The position numbers were made by a program, and so were the translations under genes. This document shows positions 16,606 to 24,256 of a stretch of 64,000 nucleotides of DNA, one piece after another; the first letter of the stretch is position 1; every line of letters begins with the position of its first letter. The stretch is from Streptomyces sp. CB01201 (GTDB lineage: Bacteria > Actinomycetota > Actinomycetes > Streptomycetales > Streptomycetaceae): assembly GCF_002803085.1 (NCBI RefSeq), contig NZ_NNBJ01000002.1, positions 369,526-433,525 on the forward strand. Reading direction: 5' to 3'. The notes beneath the pieces were generated by a model. It was given only the letters and a program-made list of their open reading frames with translations. It was not told the origin of the DNA and did no database searches.

Positions 16606-16932
16606 GTGTCCGGTGTCGGCGCTCCCCGTTGTGCAGGCGTGATCTCAACACGACGAATCGCCACAGTCCTTGCCGTCGCCGCCGGTGTCTCGGGCATCGC
16701 CGCGACGACCGCGAGCGCCGCGGGCCCCCTCGACACCCTGGTCAAGCCGATCAACCCGGTCAGCGAGCTCGACACCATCGCGACCAGCAACATCCCGGCC
16801 CCGTACGCGGCCCAGCTGCCCAAGGTCAAGAACCAGCTGGCCGGGCTCAGCCACCTCAACGACCTGGGCCAGCTCTCCCAGCTCACCGACCCGCTCGCCC
16901 CGCTGATGGGCCTCGTGCCCTCGGTGGAGTGA
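16606..16932 (+). CDS. Small secreted protein, unknown function
   Basis: Up to 108 residues from the GTG at 16606; a second GTG at 16639 would start directly at the signal peptide (ISTRRIATVLAVAAGVSGIA, cleavage near ASA). The mature part contains LDTLVKPINPVSELDTIAT, LPKVKNQLAGLSHLNDLGQL and PLAPLMGLVPSVE. No cysteines. It ends in a very strong terminator at 16973-17017. Sequence style resembles the 7275 and 6378 proteins. Confidence 0.8.
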   Translation: MSGVGAPRCAGVISTRRIATVLAVAAGVSGIAATTASAAGPLDTLVKPINPVSELDTIATSNIPAPYAAQLPKVKNQLAGLSHLNDLGQLSQLTDPLAPLMGLVPSVE

Positions 16933-16972
16933 CCCTCGGCGGAGTGACCGCGGGCCGCCGGACCCGACGCGA

Positions 16973-17017
16973 CACGGGCACGCGCCCGGAACGAGGTGTT
17001 CCGGGCGCGTGCCCGTG
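16973..17017. terminator. Strong bidirectional terminator
   Basis: A perfect 20-bp stem (16973-16992 with 16998-17017, starting CACGGGCACGC) and a 5-base loop GAGGT. It lies between convergent genes ending at 16932 and 17032 and can serve both. Confidence 0.9.
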
Positions 17018-17031
17018 CGGCTGGGCTCCGG

Positions 17032-17250
17032 TCAGAGCAGATGCAGACCGAGGCCGAGCAGGCTGTGGTCGTGCCAGTGGTGATGGTGGTGGTGATGCTC
17101 GCGGCCACCGTCGTCGTCACGGTCGTGCGCCGCGACGCGCGGGGTCGCCTGCGGGGCGGCCTGGGCGGTCGCGGCTGCGGGAACTATGACGGCGGCGGAA
17201 AGCGCGGCCACAACGGCGGCGCGGCGGATGATGCTCACGGTGAACTCCAC
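17032..17250 (-). CDS. Small secreted His-rich protein
   Basis: 72 residues from the ATG at 17250 (an in-frame GTG at 17238 is an alternative). Signal peptide with SIIRRAAVVAALSAAVIVPA, cleaved near AQAA. The mature part of about 40 residues has an acidic run DRDDDGG followed by REHHHHHHHWHDHSLLG: seven consecutive His plus two more. Such tails bind Ni, Zn or Cu; the role (metal buffering outside the cell) is inference. It is transcribed away from the citrate synthase region and shares the 16973 terminator. Confidence 0.75.
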   Translation of the reverse strand: MEFTVSIIRRAAVVAALSAAVIVPAAATAQAAPQATPRVAAHDRDDDGGREHHHHHHHWHDHSLLGLGLHLL

Positions 17251-17363
17251 AGTCGGTGGACAAACCTGACACCCCGAACGCTAGGTCGGCCGCCGCACCC
17301 TGTCGCGCCGAGTGACCGTCCGGCTACTCCACGCGAGGATGCCCCCGGCTCGCCGCCCGCCGG

Positions 17364-18473
17364 TCACTTCCCGAGGTCGCTGATGTCCGCGTACCCCTCG
17401 ATGGCCTGCGGCTCGCGCGAACCGGGGCCCACATAGCGGGCGGAGGGCCGCACCAGACGGCCCGTCCGCTTCTGCTCCAGGATGTGCGCCGACCAGCCCG
17501 CGGTGCGCGCGCAGGTGAACATCGACGTGAACATGTGCGCCGGAACCTCCGCGAAGTCCAGAACGATCGCCGCCCAGAACTCCACGTTCGTCGCGAGCAC
17601 CCGGTCGGGCCGCCGCGCGTGCAGCTCCTCAAGGGCGGCCTTCTCCAGCGCCTCGGCCACCTCGAAGCGCGGCGCGGCCAGCTCCTTGGCGGTGCGGCGC
17701 AGCACCCGGGCGCGCGGGTCCTCGGCGCGGTAGACGCGGTGGCCGAAGCCCATCAGGCGCTCGCCCTTGTCGAGCGCCTGCTTCACATACGCCGTCGCGT
17801 CCCCGGTCCGCTCGATCTCCTCGATCATGCCGAGCACCCGCGAGGGCGCTCCGCCGTGCAGCGGGCCCGACATCGCGCCGACCGCGCCGGACAGCGCGGC
17901 CGCGACGTCGGCGCCGGTCGAGGCGATCACCCGGGCGGTGAACGTCGAGGCGTTCATGCCGTGCTCGGCGGCGCTCGTCCAGTACGCGTCCACCGCCTTG
18001 ACGTGCCTGGGGTCCGGCTCGCCGCGCCAGCGGATCATGAAGCGCTCGACGACGGACTCCGCCTTGTCGATCTCCCCCTGCGGCACCATCGGCAGGCCCT
18101 GCCCGCGCGCCGACTGGGCGACGTAGGAGAGCGCCATGACCGCGGCCCGCGCCAGGTTGTCGCGGGCGGTGGCCTCGTCGATGTCGAGCAGTGGCTTGAG
18201 GCCCCACACCGGCGCCAGCATGGCGAGCGCGGACTGCACGTCCACCCGGATGTCTCCGGAGTGGACCGGGATCGGGAACGGCTCGGCGGGCGGCAGGCCG
18301 GGGTTGAACGCCCCGTCCACCAGGAGGCCCCACACGTTCCCGAACGAGACGTGCCCGACCAGGTCCTCGATGTCGACGCCCCGGTAGCGAAGGGCGCCGC
18401 CCTCCTTGTCCGGCTCGGCGATCTCCGTCTCGAACGCGACGACTCCCTCAAGTCCGGGTACGAAGTCGGACAT
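17364..18473 (-). CDS. Citrate synthase 2 (citrate/2-methylcitrate synthase family)
   Basis: 369 residues, starting MSDFVPGLEGVVAFETEIAE as in the actinobacterial citrate synthase 2 group. Catalytic residues are visible: His in GPLHGGAPSRVL, His in LMGFGHRVYRAEDPRARVL, and Asp in VEFWAAIVLDFAEVP. Substrate-binding RYRGVDIEDLV and the C-terminal GSREPQAIEGY are present. It condenses acetyl-CoA (or propionyl-CoA) with oxaloacetate. Divergent from pdxH, with a 288-base spacer containing no other gene. Confidence 0.93.
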   Translation of the reverse strand: MSDFVPGLEGVVAFETEIAEPDKEGGALRYRGVDIEDLVGHVSFGNVWGLLVDGAFNPGLPPAEPFPIPVHSGDIRVDVQSALAMLAPVWGLKPLLDIDEATARDNLARAAVMALSYVAQSARGQGLPMVPQGEIDKAESVVERFMIRWRGEPDPRHVKAVDAYWTSAAEHGMNASTFTARVIASTGADVAAALSGAVGAMSGPLHGGAPSRVLGMIEEIERTGDATAYVKQALDKGERLMGFGHRVYRAEDPRARVLRRTAKELAAPRFEVAEALEKAALEELHARRPDRVLATNVEFWAAIVLDFAEVPAHMFTSMFTCARTAGWSAHILEQKRTGRLVRPSARYVGPGSREPQAIEGYADISDLGK

Positions 18474-18761
18474 CTGGCGGCTCCTCAGGATGTGTACGGC
18501 GGGCTGCGGGCGGGCCGTGCCGCCCCGGGTCCCTCGGTCATGCCCCGTACGGCGGTCAGGAATCCCGCCGGGGGTCTCAACGCGTGTATGGAGGCCACAG
18601 TGGCCCAGCCGAGAGTTTGGCGGGTTCCGCCGATGCGGGGAAGCGTGACATCCGGCACACTGCCCCAATTCGGCGACGCAGGGTTAACGCCCCGCCGTCG
18701 CGGGCAAACTGCGCCGCCGCCCGGCCCCTGACCCCGGGCCCGGTGCGGCAGGATGGGCCGG

Positions 18762-19409
18762 GTGACCGACCTGGACCCCGCCGCGATGCGCGAGCAGTAC
18801 CGCACCACCCTCCTCGCCGAGGAGGAGCTGGCCCCCACGCCCATGGGGCAGTTCGCCCGCTGGTTCAAGGCGGCCGTGGCCGGCGGCCTGCACGAGCCCA
18901 ACGCGATGGTCGTCGCCACCGCCACCCCCGACGGCCGCCCCTCCACCCGCACCGTGCTCCTGAAGTCCTACGACGAGCACGGCTTCGTCTTCTTCACCAA
19001 CTACGCCTCGCGCAAGGCCGCCGAGCTGACCGCGAACCCGTACGCCTCGCTGCTCTTCCCCTGGCACCAGCTGGCCCGCCAGGTCATCGTCACGGGCACC
19101 GCGTCCCGCGTCCCGCGCGCCGAGACCGAGCGCTACTTCCGCAGCCGCCCGCACGGCTCGCAGCTGGGCGCCTGGGCCAGCGCGCAGTCCTCGGTGATCG
19201 CCTCCCGGGACGAACTGACCGTGCGCTACGAGGAGTTGGCCGCCCGCTACCCGGAGGGCAGCGAGGTTCCGGTGCCCGAGGGCTGGGGCGGGTTCCGGGT
19301 CGTGCCCGAGGCCGTCGAGTTCTGGCAGGGCCACGAGAACCGGCTGCACGACCGGCTGCGGTACGCGGCTCAGGGCGACGGCTGGCGCGTGGAGCGGCTC
19401 GCGCCCTGA
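18762..19409 (+). CDS. pdxH: Pyridoxamine 5'-phosphate oxidase
   Basis: About 215 residues (GTG at 18762; an ATG at 18753 would add MGR). Motifs: [51 protein letters not shown] (FMN binding), [31 protein letters not shown] and the C-terminal WEFW-type [13 protein letters not shown] with VERLAP. It oxidises PNP/PMP to pyridoxal 5'-phosphate with FMN and O2. The GTG is favoured because AGGA lies 10 bases upstream. It ends 26 bases before a terminator hairpin used by the converging small transcript. Confidence 0.95.
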   Translation: MTDLDPAAMREQYRTTLLAEEELAPTPMGQFARWFKAAVAGGLHEPNAMVVATATPDGRPSTRTVLLKSYDEHGFVFFTNYASRKAAELTANPYASLLFPWHQLARQVIVTGTASRVPRAETERYFRSRPHGSQLGAWASAQSSVIASRDELTVRYEELAARYPEGSEVPVPEGWGGFRVVPEAVEFWQGHENRLHDRLRYAAQGDGWRVERLAP

Positions 19410-19434
19410 CGCGGGCGGGCCCGGGCATGCAGAA

Positions 19435-19495
19435 ACCCGCGGGCTCGGGTTCCTCCGGAGAGGAGCCGGCCGGACGTACCGGCGAGCCCGCGGGT
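19435..19495 (-). terminator. Terminator of small transcript, possibly shared with pdxH
   Basis: A 13-bp perfect stem: 19435-19447 (ACCCGCGGGCTCG) with 19483-19495, around a 35-base loop that has further CCGG pairing. On the minus strand it is followed by TTTCTG; on the plus strand no T tract follows. Confidence 0.75.
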
Positions 19496-19561
19496 CGGTG
19501 ACTGCTTGGGAATTCGGCCGGCGTCATGCCGGCACCGCACAAAGAGTGCGACTGGCAGGCG

Positions 19562-19600
19562 TCAGCCCGCAGTCACCTCACGCGTCCGGTTTGCATACAT
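19562..19600 (-). CDS. Very short ORF (12 codons) in small transcript
   Basis: The ATG at 19600 is followed by MYANRTREVTAG and TGA. A near-perfect Shine-Dalgarno (GGGAGGTGG, 19617-19609) precedes it with 8 to 9 bases spacing, which is rare by chance. The last codons (GTG ACT GC) form the 5' arm of the 9-bp closing stem, so ribosomes on the ORF would open that stem. No regulatory codon run (such as repeated Cys or Trp) is present. Confidence 0.45.
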   Translation of the reverse strand: MYANRTREVTAG

Positions 19601-19633
19601 CTGTCAAACCACCTCCCTTCTCGTGTGCACCAC

Positions 19634-19662
19634 ACATTAGGCAGGCTCCCGGCCCCCCTCAA
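19634..19662 (-). promoter_or_regulatory. Promoter of small transcript
   Basis: Read on the minus strand: TTGAGG (19662-19657), 17-base spacer, TAATGT (19639-19634). This fits the principal sigma (HrdB) consensus TTGACR-N17-TAnnnT well. The local DNA is AT-richer than its surroundings. It sits directly beyond the stop of the VOC gene (19668). Confidence 0.55.
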
Positions 19663-19667
19663 CCCAT

Positions 19668-20051
19668 TTATTTCTCGGTGCGGGCCCGCTCCCCGGCGCT
19701 GCGCTCCACACAGAATTCATTGCCCTCGATGTCCGCCAGCAGGAGCCATCCGGTGCCGTCCGGGCGGCGGTGGTCGGCGACCAGCGTGGCGCCCAGGGCG
19801 ACGAGCCGGTCGGCCTCCTCGTCGCGGGTGCGGTCCTGGGGCTGGAGGTCGAGATGGACACGGTTCTTGACCGACTTCGGCTCCGGCACCGCGACGAACA
19901 GGAGCCCGATGCCGTCGGCGGTGACCAGGGCCTCGGGGTCGCCGGGGAAGTCGTCGTCGCTCAGGGTGCCGCCGAGCGCCTCGGCCCAGAAGGAGGCGAG
20001 CTTGTGTGCGTCGGAGCAGTCGAAGGTCACATGGCGTACGAGAGAAGTCAT
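19668..20051 (-). CDS. VOC superfamily (glyoxalase/bleomycin-resistance fold) protein
   Basis: 127 residues from the ATG at 20051 (an ATG at 20060 is also possible). VOC layout: VRHVTFDCSDAHKLASFWAE with metal-ligand-type His, LLFVAVPEPKSVKNRVHLDL, and the second half DRLVALGATLVADHRRPDGT with WLLLADIEGNEFCVERS. Streptomyces genomes hold many such small proteins; most are uncharacterised, with possible detoxification or binding roles. The next element on this strand is the small transcript promoter. Confidence 0.88.
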   Translation of the reverse strand: MTSLVRHVTFDCSDAHKLASFWAEALGGTLSDDDFPGDPEALVTADGIGLLFVAVPEPKSVKNRVHLDLQPQDRTRDEEADRLVALGATLVADHRRPDGTGWLLLADIEGNEFCVERSAGERARTEK

Positions 20052-20236
20052 GGCCGCCACTATGCGGACGCCGGGTGGTGGCGTCCAGGTGCGGCCGGTA
20101 ACCGACGTCGGCCGGATGGGATTTCCCCGAAGTCGGTGTGGGATGCGTCACGTTCGAGTTGAATGATCCGACGTGCGTCAGTCCCGCGCGTCAGCCGCGA
20201 CGCATGCGGCGACCACGTCCTGCAGGGGGTGCCAGG

Positions 20237-21613
20237 ATGAGTACGTCCCGGAGTGAGACCACCAGTGCTCCGGTTCCGGACGGACCCGGCGGCGTACCGG
20301 GCGGCGGGCCCGCAGGCAGGGCCGCACCGGAGCCCGGCGGGGACCTCCTCGCCGCGCTGCTCGACGGGATGGACGCGGCGCTCTGCGCGTTCGACGCGGG
20401 CGGCGTGGTCACCCACTGGAACCGCGAGGCCGAGCGGATCCTCGGCTGGCCGGCCGAGGAGGCCGTCGGGCGGCACGGATTCGCGGGCTGGGCCGTGCGG
20501 GCCGCCGACGCCGACGAGGTACGTGGCCGGATCATGGCCGTCATGGACGCGCCGGGCCGCCAGGTGCACGAGTTCGCCCTGCTGCGCAAGGACGGCAGCC
20601 GCGTCCTGGTGCGTACGCAGTCGGCGGGGGTGCGGGGCGCGGACGGCAGCCCGGCCGGGGTGTACTGCGCGTTCAGCGAAGTGCACGCGCAGATCGACCT
20701 GGAGCGTGCCATCGCGCTGAGCGAGGCCCTGTCGGAGGACGGGAGCTGGGGAGTCGTCCTGGTCGACGTCGACCTGCGGCCCACCGTCGTCAACGCCTAC
20801 GCCGCCCGCGCCCTCGGCACCGGGCGCGCGACCCTGCTCGGCCGCCCGCTCGGCGAGCTCATCGTGCGGGGCGTCGAGGAGCTGGAGGGCGCGCTCCAGC
20901 ACGTCCTGGCCGAGGGTGCCCCGACCGCGCCCACCGAGGTGTGGGTGACGCTGCGCACGGCGGAGGGCGAGCGCCGGCGCTGCTGGCGCAGCGGCTTCCT
21001 CAGGCTCGCGTCACCGCTGGCGGAGGAACCCGTGCCGCTCGGAGTCGGCTGGCTCTTCCAGGACGTGACGGACGCCCGGCTCGCCGAACAGGACGCCGAC
21101 CGGCTCCGCTTCCGCTCCAACCAGCTGCACCGCGCCTCGCGGATCGCCGCCGAGTGCGAGGACCCGATGGAGGCGGTGGCGTCCCACCTGGACTTCGCGC
21201 TGGCCGGATTCGCCGACCACGCCCTGGTCGACCTGGCGGTGGGTGAGCGGCTCGTACGGGTCACGGCCACCCCGGCCGGCGCTCCGGGCCCGGCCGCGGC
21301 GGTGGCGGGCGGTGGCATCCCGGTCCGCTATCCGGCGGGCCACCCCGCGCTCCAGGCGGTGGACCGGATCGGCTCGGTACGGGCCAGCGCGGGCGCCGGG
21401 GCCGAACAGTGGGCGGCCGAGCGCCAGTGGCCTTCGGACGCGGCCCACGCCCTGTGCGCGGTGCTGCGCAGCCGCGGCCGCACCCTGGGCGTGCTCACCT
21501 TCCTGCGCGGCCCGTCCCGTCCCGCCTTCGAGCGGCCGGACGCGGTGTACGCGGAGAGTGTGGCGGTGCGGGTGGCGGCGGCGGCCGACCTCGCGCAGAC
21601 CCTGGGCACCTGA
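20237..21613 (+). CDS. PAS-domain sensory protein (PAS-PAS-GAF-like)
   Basis: 458 residues. Disordered Pro/Gly-rich N-terminus to about residue 35; first PAS domain (about 36-150) with LLDGMDAALCAFDAGGVVTH and ERILGWPAEEAVGR; a second PAS-like domain (about 165-275) ending WLFQDVTDARLAEQ; a GAF-like C-terminus (about 285-450) with HALCAVLRSRGRTLGVLTFL. It resembles the sensor half of Streptomyces PP2C/SpoIIE-type phosphatases but the catalytic domain is missing and the stop is natural. Likely a stand-alone sensor; partner unknown. The ATG at 20237 follows GGGGGTGCCAGG. Confidence 0.85.
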   Translation: MSTSRSETTSAPVPDGPGGVPGGGPAGRAAPEPGGDLLAALLDGMDAALCAFDAGGVVTHWNREAERILGWPAEEAVGRHGFAGWAVRAADADEVRGRIMAVMDAPGRQVHEFALLRKDGSRVLVRTQSAGVRGADGSPAGVYCAFSEVHAQIDLERAIALSEALSEDGSWGVVLVDVDLRPTVVNAYAARALGTGRATLLGRPLGELIVRGVEELEGALQHVLAEGAPTAPTEVWVTLRTAEGERRRCWRSGFLRLASPLAEEPVPLGVGWLFQDVTDARLAEQDADRLRFRSNQLHRASRIAAECEDPMEAVASHLDFALAGFADHALVDLAVGERLVRVTATPAGAPGPAAAVAGGGIPVRYPAGHPALQAVDRIGSVRASAGAGAEQWAAERQWPSDAAHALCAVLRSRGRTLGVLTFLRGPSRPAFERPDAVYAESVAVRVAAAADLAQTLGT

Positions 21614-21945
21614 CCGTCCCCGGCTCCGCCGGGGTGGGGGTGCGGGGCCGTGCGGCTGGTCGCGCAGTTCTCCCCACCCCGCCCCTTCCCGAGACCCTCC
21701 GGGGGAGAGTTCTTCGGCTGCGGACCGTAGGGGCCGCTCGCCCAGTTCCCCGCGCCCCTGAGGGCCTCGCTGCCGGCCCGCGCAGGCATCCTCAGCCCGT
21801 CCGGCGTTCGAGGACGAGCGCCCTTGAGGCGCGAACGGGGGTCTGGGGGCGGAGCCCCCAGGGGCACTTCAACCCCCGGAGGGTTGCGGGAAGGGGCGGG
21901 GCGGAATCCCGGGGTCTGGGGCGGAGCCCCAGGGGGACCCGGGGC
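21614..21945. repeat. Intergenic repeat block A
   Basis: No gene. It carries members of the dispersed repeat family seen four more times in this window: CAGTTCCCCGCGCCCCT near 21747, then CAGCCCGTCCGGCGTTCGAG and the palindromic TGGGGGCGGAGCCCCCA around 21840-21860, followed by further GGGGCGGAGCCCC. Convergent or tail-side position between the PAS and SIS genes. Confidence 0.8.
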
Positions 21946-22701
21946 TCAGTGCCGGAAGAAGATGCGGTCGCCGTACTCCGCCATGACCCGCCCGTTCCAC
22001 TCGTGGCCCCCATCCACGTTCCCCGAACGAAGCAGCGGCGGCTCGATGCCCCGGGCGACCAGCGCCTCGGCGGCCGCCGCCATCGTGGCCTGCATCAACG
22101 CACTGGTGACCACGGTGGACGCCGGCGCGAAGGGCGCCTCGATCCCGTCATGGGTCAGCTCCGCGTCCCCCACCGCGATCTTGCTGTCGAGCACGATGTC
22201 GCAGTGGTCGCGCAGGAACGTCCCCGACACGTGCCGGGACCTGGTTTCCTCGGCGTACGCCACCGACGTGACCCCGATGACCTTGAGCCCGAGGGCCCGC
22301 GCGTTCATCGCCATCTCCACCGGCAGCGCGTTGCGCCCGGACAGGGAGATGATCACGAGGACGTCCCCGGCCTTGGCGGGGCTGGAGTCGAGCACCGCGC
22401 CCGCGAGGCCGTCGACCCGCTCAAGGGCGGAGCCGAGCGTGGCGGGCATGACGTCGACGCCGACCACCCCGGGCACCGCGAGCAGGTTCATCAGGGCGAA
22501 CCCGCCCGCCCGGTAGACCACGTCCTGGGCGGCGAGCGAGGAGTGCCCGGCGCCGAAGGCGAAGAGCCGGCCGCCCGCCTCCACCGTGTCGGCGATCAGT
22601 GATCCGGCGGCCGCGACGTTCAGCGACTCCTCGTCCCGCACCCGCCCCAGAAGTCCGATCGCGGCGTCGAAGAACTGACCGGCCAGCTTGCTCTCGCTCA
22701 T
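21946..22701 (-). CDS. SIS-domain phosphosugar isomerase/binding protein
   Basis: 251 residues. SIS fold with GGRLFAFGAGHSSLAAQDVV (phosphosugar-binding loop), GDVLVIISLSGRNALPVEMA and the C-terminal MAEYGDRIFFRH. Family members isomerise or bind phosphorylated sugars (GmhA/MurQ relatives). It is divergent from dmdR1, an arrangement I recall as conserved in streptomycetes; whether iron controls it is unknown. The exact substrate cannot be read from the sequence. Confidence 0.9.
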   Translation of the reverse strand: MSESKLAGQFFDAAIGLLGRVRDEESLNVAAAGSLIADTVEAGGRLFAFGAGHSSLAAQDVVYRAGGFALMNLLAVPGVVGVDVMPATLGSALERVDGLAGAVLDSSPAKAGDVLVIISLSGRNALPVEMAMNARALGLKVIGVTSVAYAEETRSRHVSGTFLRDHCDIVLDSKIAVGDAELTHDGIEAPFAPASTVVTSALMQATMAAAAEALVARGIEPPLLRSGNVDGGHEWNGRVMAEYGDRIFFRH

Positions 22702-22904
22702 CGCCGAGGACCCTTTCCGGGGTGGGGTAACGACCGTGCGCCGATCACGGTGCGGTCTGGACCTTTCCCCTGTCAATACGGGGCGCGCGGGCATTCGGTC
22801 AAGATGGGGAACGGCCGCCGAGGCACGGTTGTCAGCGCTATGCGTCAGAATTGGACGCAGGGCCAGCGGTACGACGTTTTATGTCACAGCATCGAGGGGC
22901 ACGT

Positions 22905-23597
22905 ATGTCCGGACTGATCGACACCACGGAGATGTATCTCCGCACCATCCTCGAACTCGAAGAGGAGGGTGTGGTCCCCATGCGGGCCCGCATCGCCGAG
23001 CGCCTGGACCAGAGCGGCCCGACGGTGAGCCAGACGGTCGCGCGCATGGAGCGCGACGGCCTGGTCCAGGTGGCGGGGGACCGCCACCTGGAGCTGACCG
23101 ACGAGGGCCGCCGCCTGGCGACGCGCGTCATGCGCAAGCACCGGCTCGCCGAGTGCCTGCTGGTCGACGTGATCGGGCTGGAGTGGGAGCAGGTGCACGC
23201 GGAGGCCTGCCGGTGGGAGCACGTCATGAGCGAGGCGGTGGAGCGCCGCGTCCTTGAGCTCCTGCGGCACCCGACCGAGTCCCCGTACGGCAACCCGATC
23301 CCGGGTCTCGAAGAGCTCGGCGAGAAGGCCGAGGCGGATGCCTTCCTGGAGGACGGCATCATCAGTCTGGGTGAGCTCGACCCGGGCCCCGAGGGCAAGA
23401 CGGTGATCGTGCGCCGGATCGGCGAGCCGATCCAGACCGACGCCCAGCTGATGTACACGCTGCGACGGGCGGGCGTGCAGCCCGGCTCCGTGGTGAGCGT
23501 GACGCAGTCGCCGGGCGGGGTCCTGGTGGGCAGCAGCGGCGAGGCCGCCGAGCTCGGCGCGGACGTCGCCTCGCACGTCTTCGTCGCCAAGCGCTGA
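22905..23597 (+). CDS. dmdR1: Iron-dependent repressor, DtxR/IdeR family
   Basis: 230 residues. N-terminal winged helix (LDQSGPTVSQTVARMERDGL), dimerisation domain with metal ligands Met10 (IDTTEMYLRT), the Cys-x2-Glu-His set in AEACRWEHVMSEA, and KHRLAECLL; C-terminal SH3-like FeoA domain (about 150-230) ending VASHVFVAKR. By family it binds Fe(II) and represses siderophore and other iron genes. The ATG at 22905 follows GAGGGG. An upstream in-frame ATG lacks an RBS. A strong terminator follows at 23669. The partner gene is the divergent SIS protein. Confidence 0.95.
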   Translation: MSGLIDTTEMYLRTILELEEEGVVPMRARIAERLDQSGPTVSQTVARMERDGLVQVAGDRHLELTDEGRRLATRVMRKHRLAECLLVDVIGLEWEQVHAEACRWEHVMSEAVERRVLELLRHPTESPYGNPIPGLEELGEKAEADAFLEDGIISLGELDPGPEGKTVIVRRIGEPIQTDAQLMYTLRRAGVQPGSVVSVTQSPGGVLVGSSGEAAELGADVASHVFVAKR

Positions 23598-23668
23598 GCC
23601 AGGGGCTGGAGCGAGCGCCGGGGCGAGTACGGGTACGAGTGCCGGGCCGGGCGCGTGGAGCCGACGAG

Positions 23669-23699
23669 GAAGGGCGATGACGGAACGTCATCGCCCTTC
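23669..23699 (+). terminator. dmdR1 terminator
   Basis: A perfect 14-bp stem (GAAGGGCGATGACG with its complement) and a 3-base GAA loop, 72 bases after the dmdR1 stop. Confidence 0.9.
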
Positions 23700-24256
23700 G
23701 TCCGTAAGGTAGTTGGGCCCCCTTCGCGAAGGGGCGGGAAGCCGGCGGGGAAGGGCGGTTTCCGGGCGGAACAGCAGCGGCCGGGCGGATCGCGTGCGAG
23801 GCTGTGGCTTGAGGCATATGACCGCAGAGGCCCGCGGCACGGGAGGGGGCGGCAGCATGATGCCGTTCGAACCACTCGCACCACCGTCGGCACCCCGGCC
23901 TGTCCGGGCCTTCGCGCCCGTCCCCGGCCCCCGCTCCCGGGGGCACTGCGGCAAGCCTTCCGGCAAGAGCTTCGGCGACGGCCCGGGAAAGACCAGGGCC
24001 CCGGCGCCTCGCGGCGCCGGGGCCTGTCCTCCCCGGTGTCGACCCGGAGCCCCGAGCTCCCAGGGTCGACCCCCGCGGACCGTCTTCCCCGAGCGGCCCG
24101 CCTCCCGGAGAAGATCTCCCCTCGGCACGTTCCGTCAATCCTTGAGCGTGGTCACTCGAACGAGGGGTGTTGCGCGAGAGACGCGAGTTTTCGAATAGAG
24201 GTTCGATACTCTGCGGTGAACCGACCACTCGGGGGCTGAAGGGGGTGCCAGGGCGC
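23700..24256 (+). other. Hairpin-rich intergenic region without a clear gene
   Basis: Between dmdR1 and the hydrolase gene no convincing gene was found. It holds a CCCCTTCGCGAAGGGG palindrome near 23719-23735, a 12-bp hairpin GGCCCCGGCGCC / GGCGCCGGGGCC with TCGC loop (23997-24024), and a GTCGACCC/GGGTCGAC pair around 24037-24078. A frame from the ATG at 23857 has an RBS-like GGGAGGGGG but poor codon use and reads through the hairpin. A LexA-like box lies at 24191-24206. Confidence 0.5.
24191..24206. promoter_or_regulatory. LexA-like (SOS) box candidate
   Basis: TCGAATAGAGGTTCGA is one base off the actinobacterial SOS consensus TCGAAC-N4-GTTCGA (T instead of C at position 6). It lies 51 bases upstream of the hydrolase start, inside an AT-richer stretch where a promoter is expected. 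Confidence 0.35.

Larger units (their letters stand above)
19435..19627 (-). ncRNA. Stand-alone small structured transcript with a 12-codon ORF
   Basis: On the minus strand, a good promoter (19662-19634) is followed by an RBS and a 12-codon ORF (19600-19562), then by RNA that can close on itself: a 9-bp stem (19577-19569 with 19505-19497) enclosing two hairpins (GCCGGC/GCCGGC at 19533-19517 and a CGCAC/GTGCG pair). It ends in a 13-bp terminator stem followed by TTTCTG on the minus strand. No downstream gene is on this strand: the unit converges on pdxH. This looks like a small RNA or leader-peptide RNA of about 190 bases. Family not recognised. Confidence 0.5.

Noticed and set aside
23713..24198. 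Plus-strand frame between dmdR1 and hydrolase (MMPFEPLAPP start)
   Set aside because: Weak codon bias, Pro/Arg-rich, reads through a 12-bp hairpin. I keep it only as an unsolved intergenic region.
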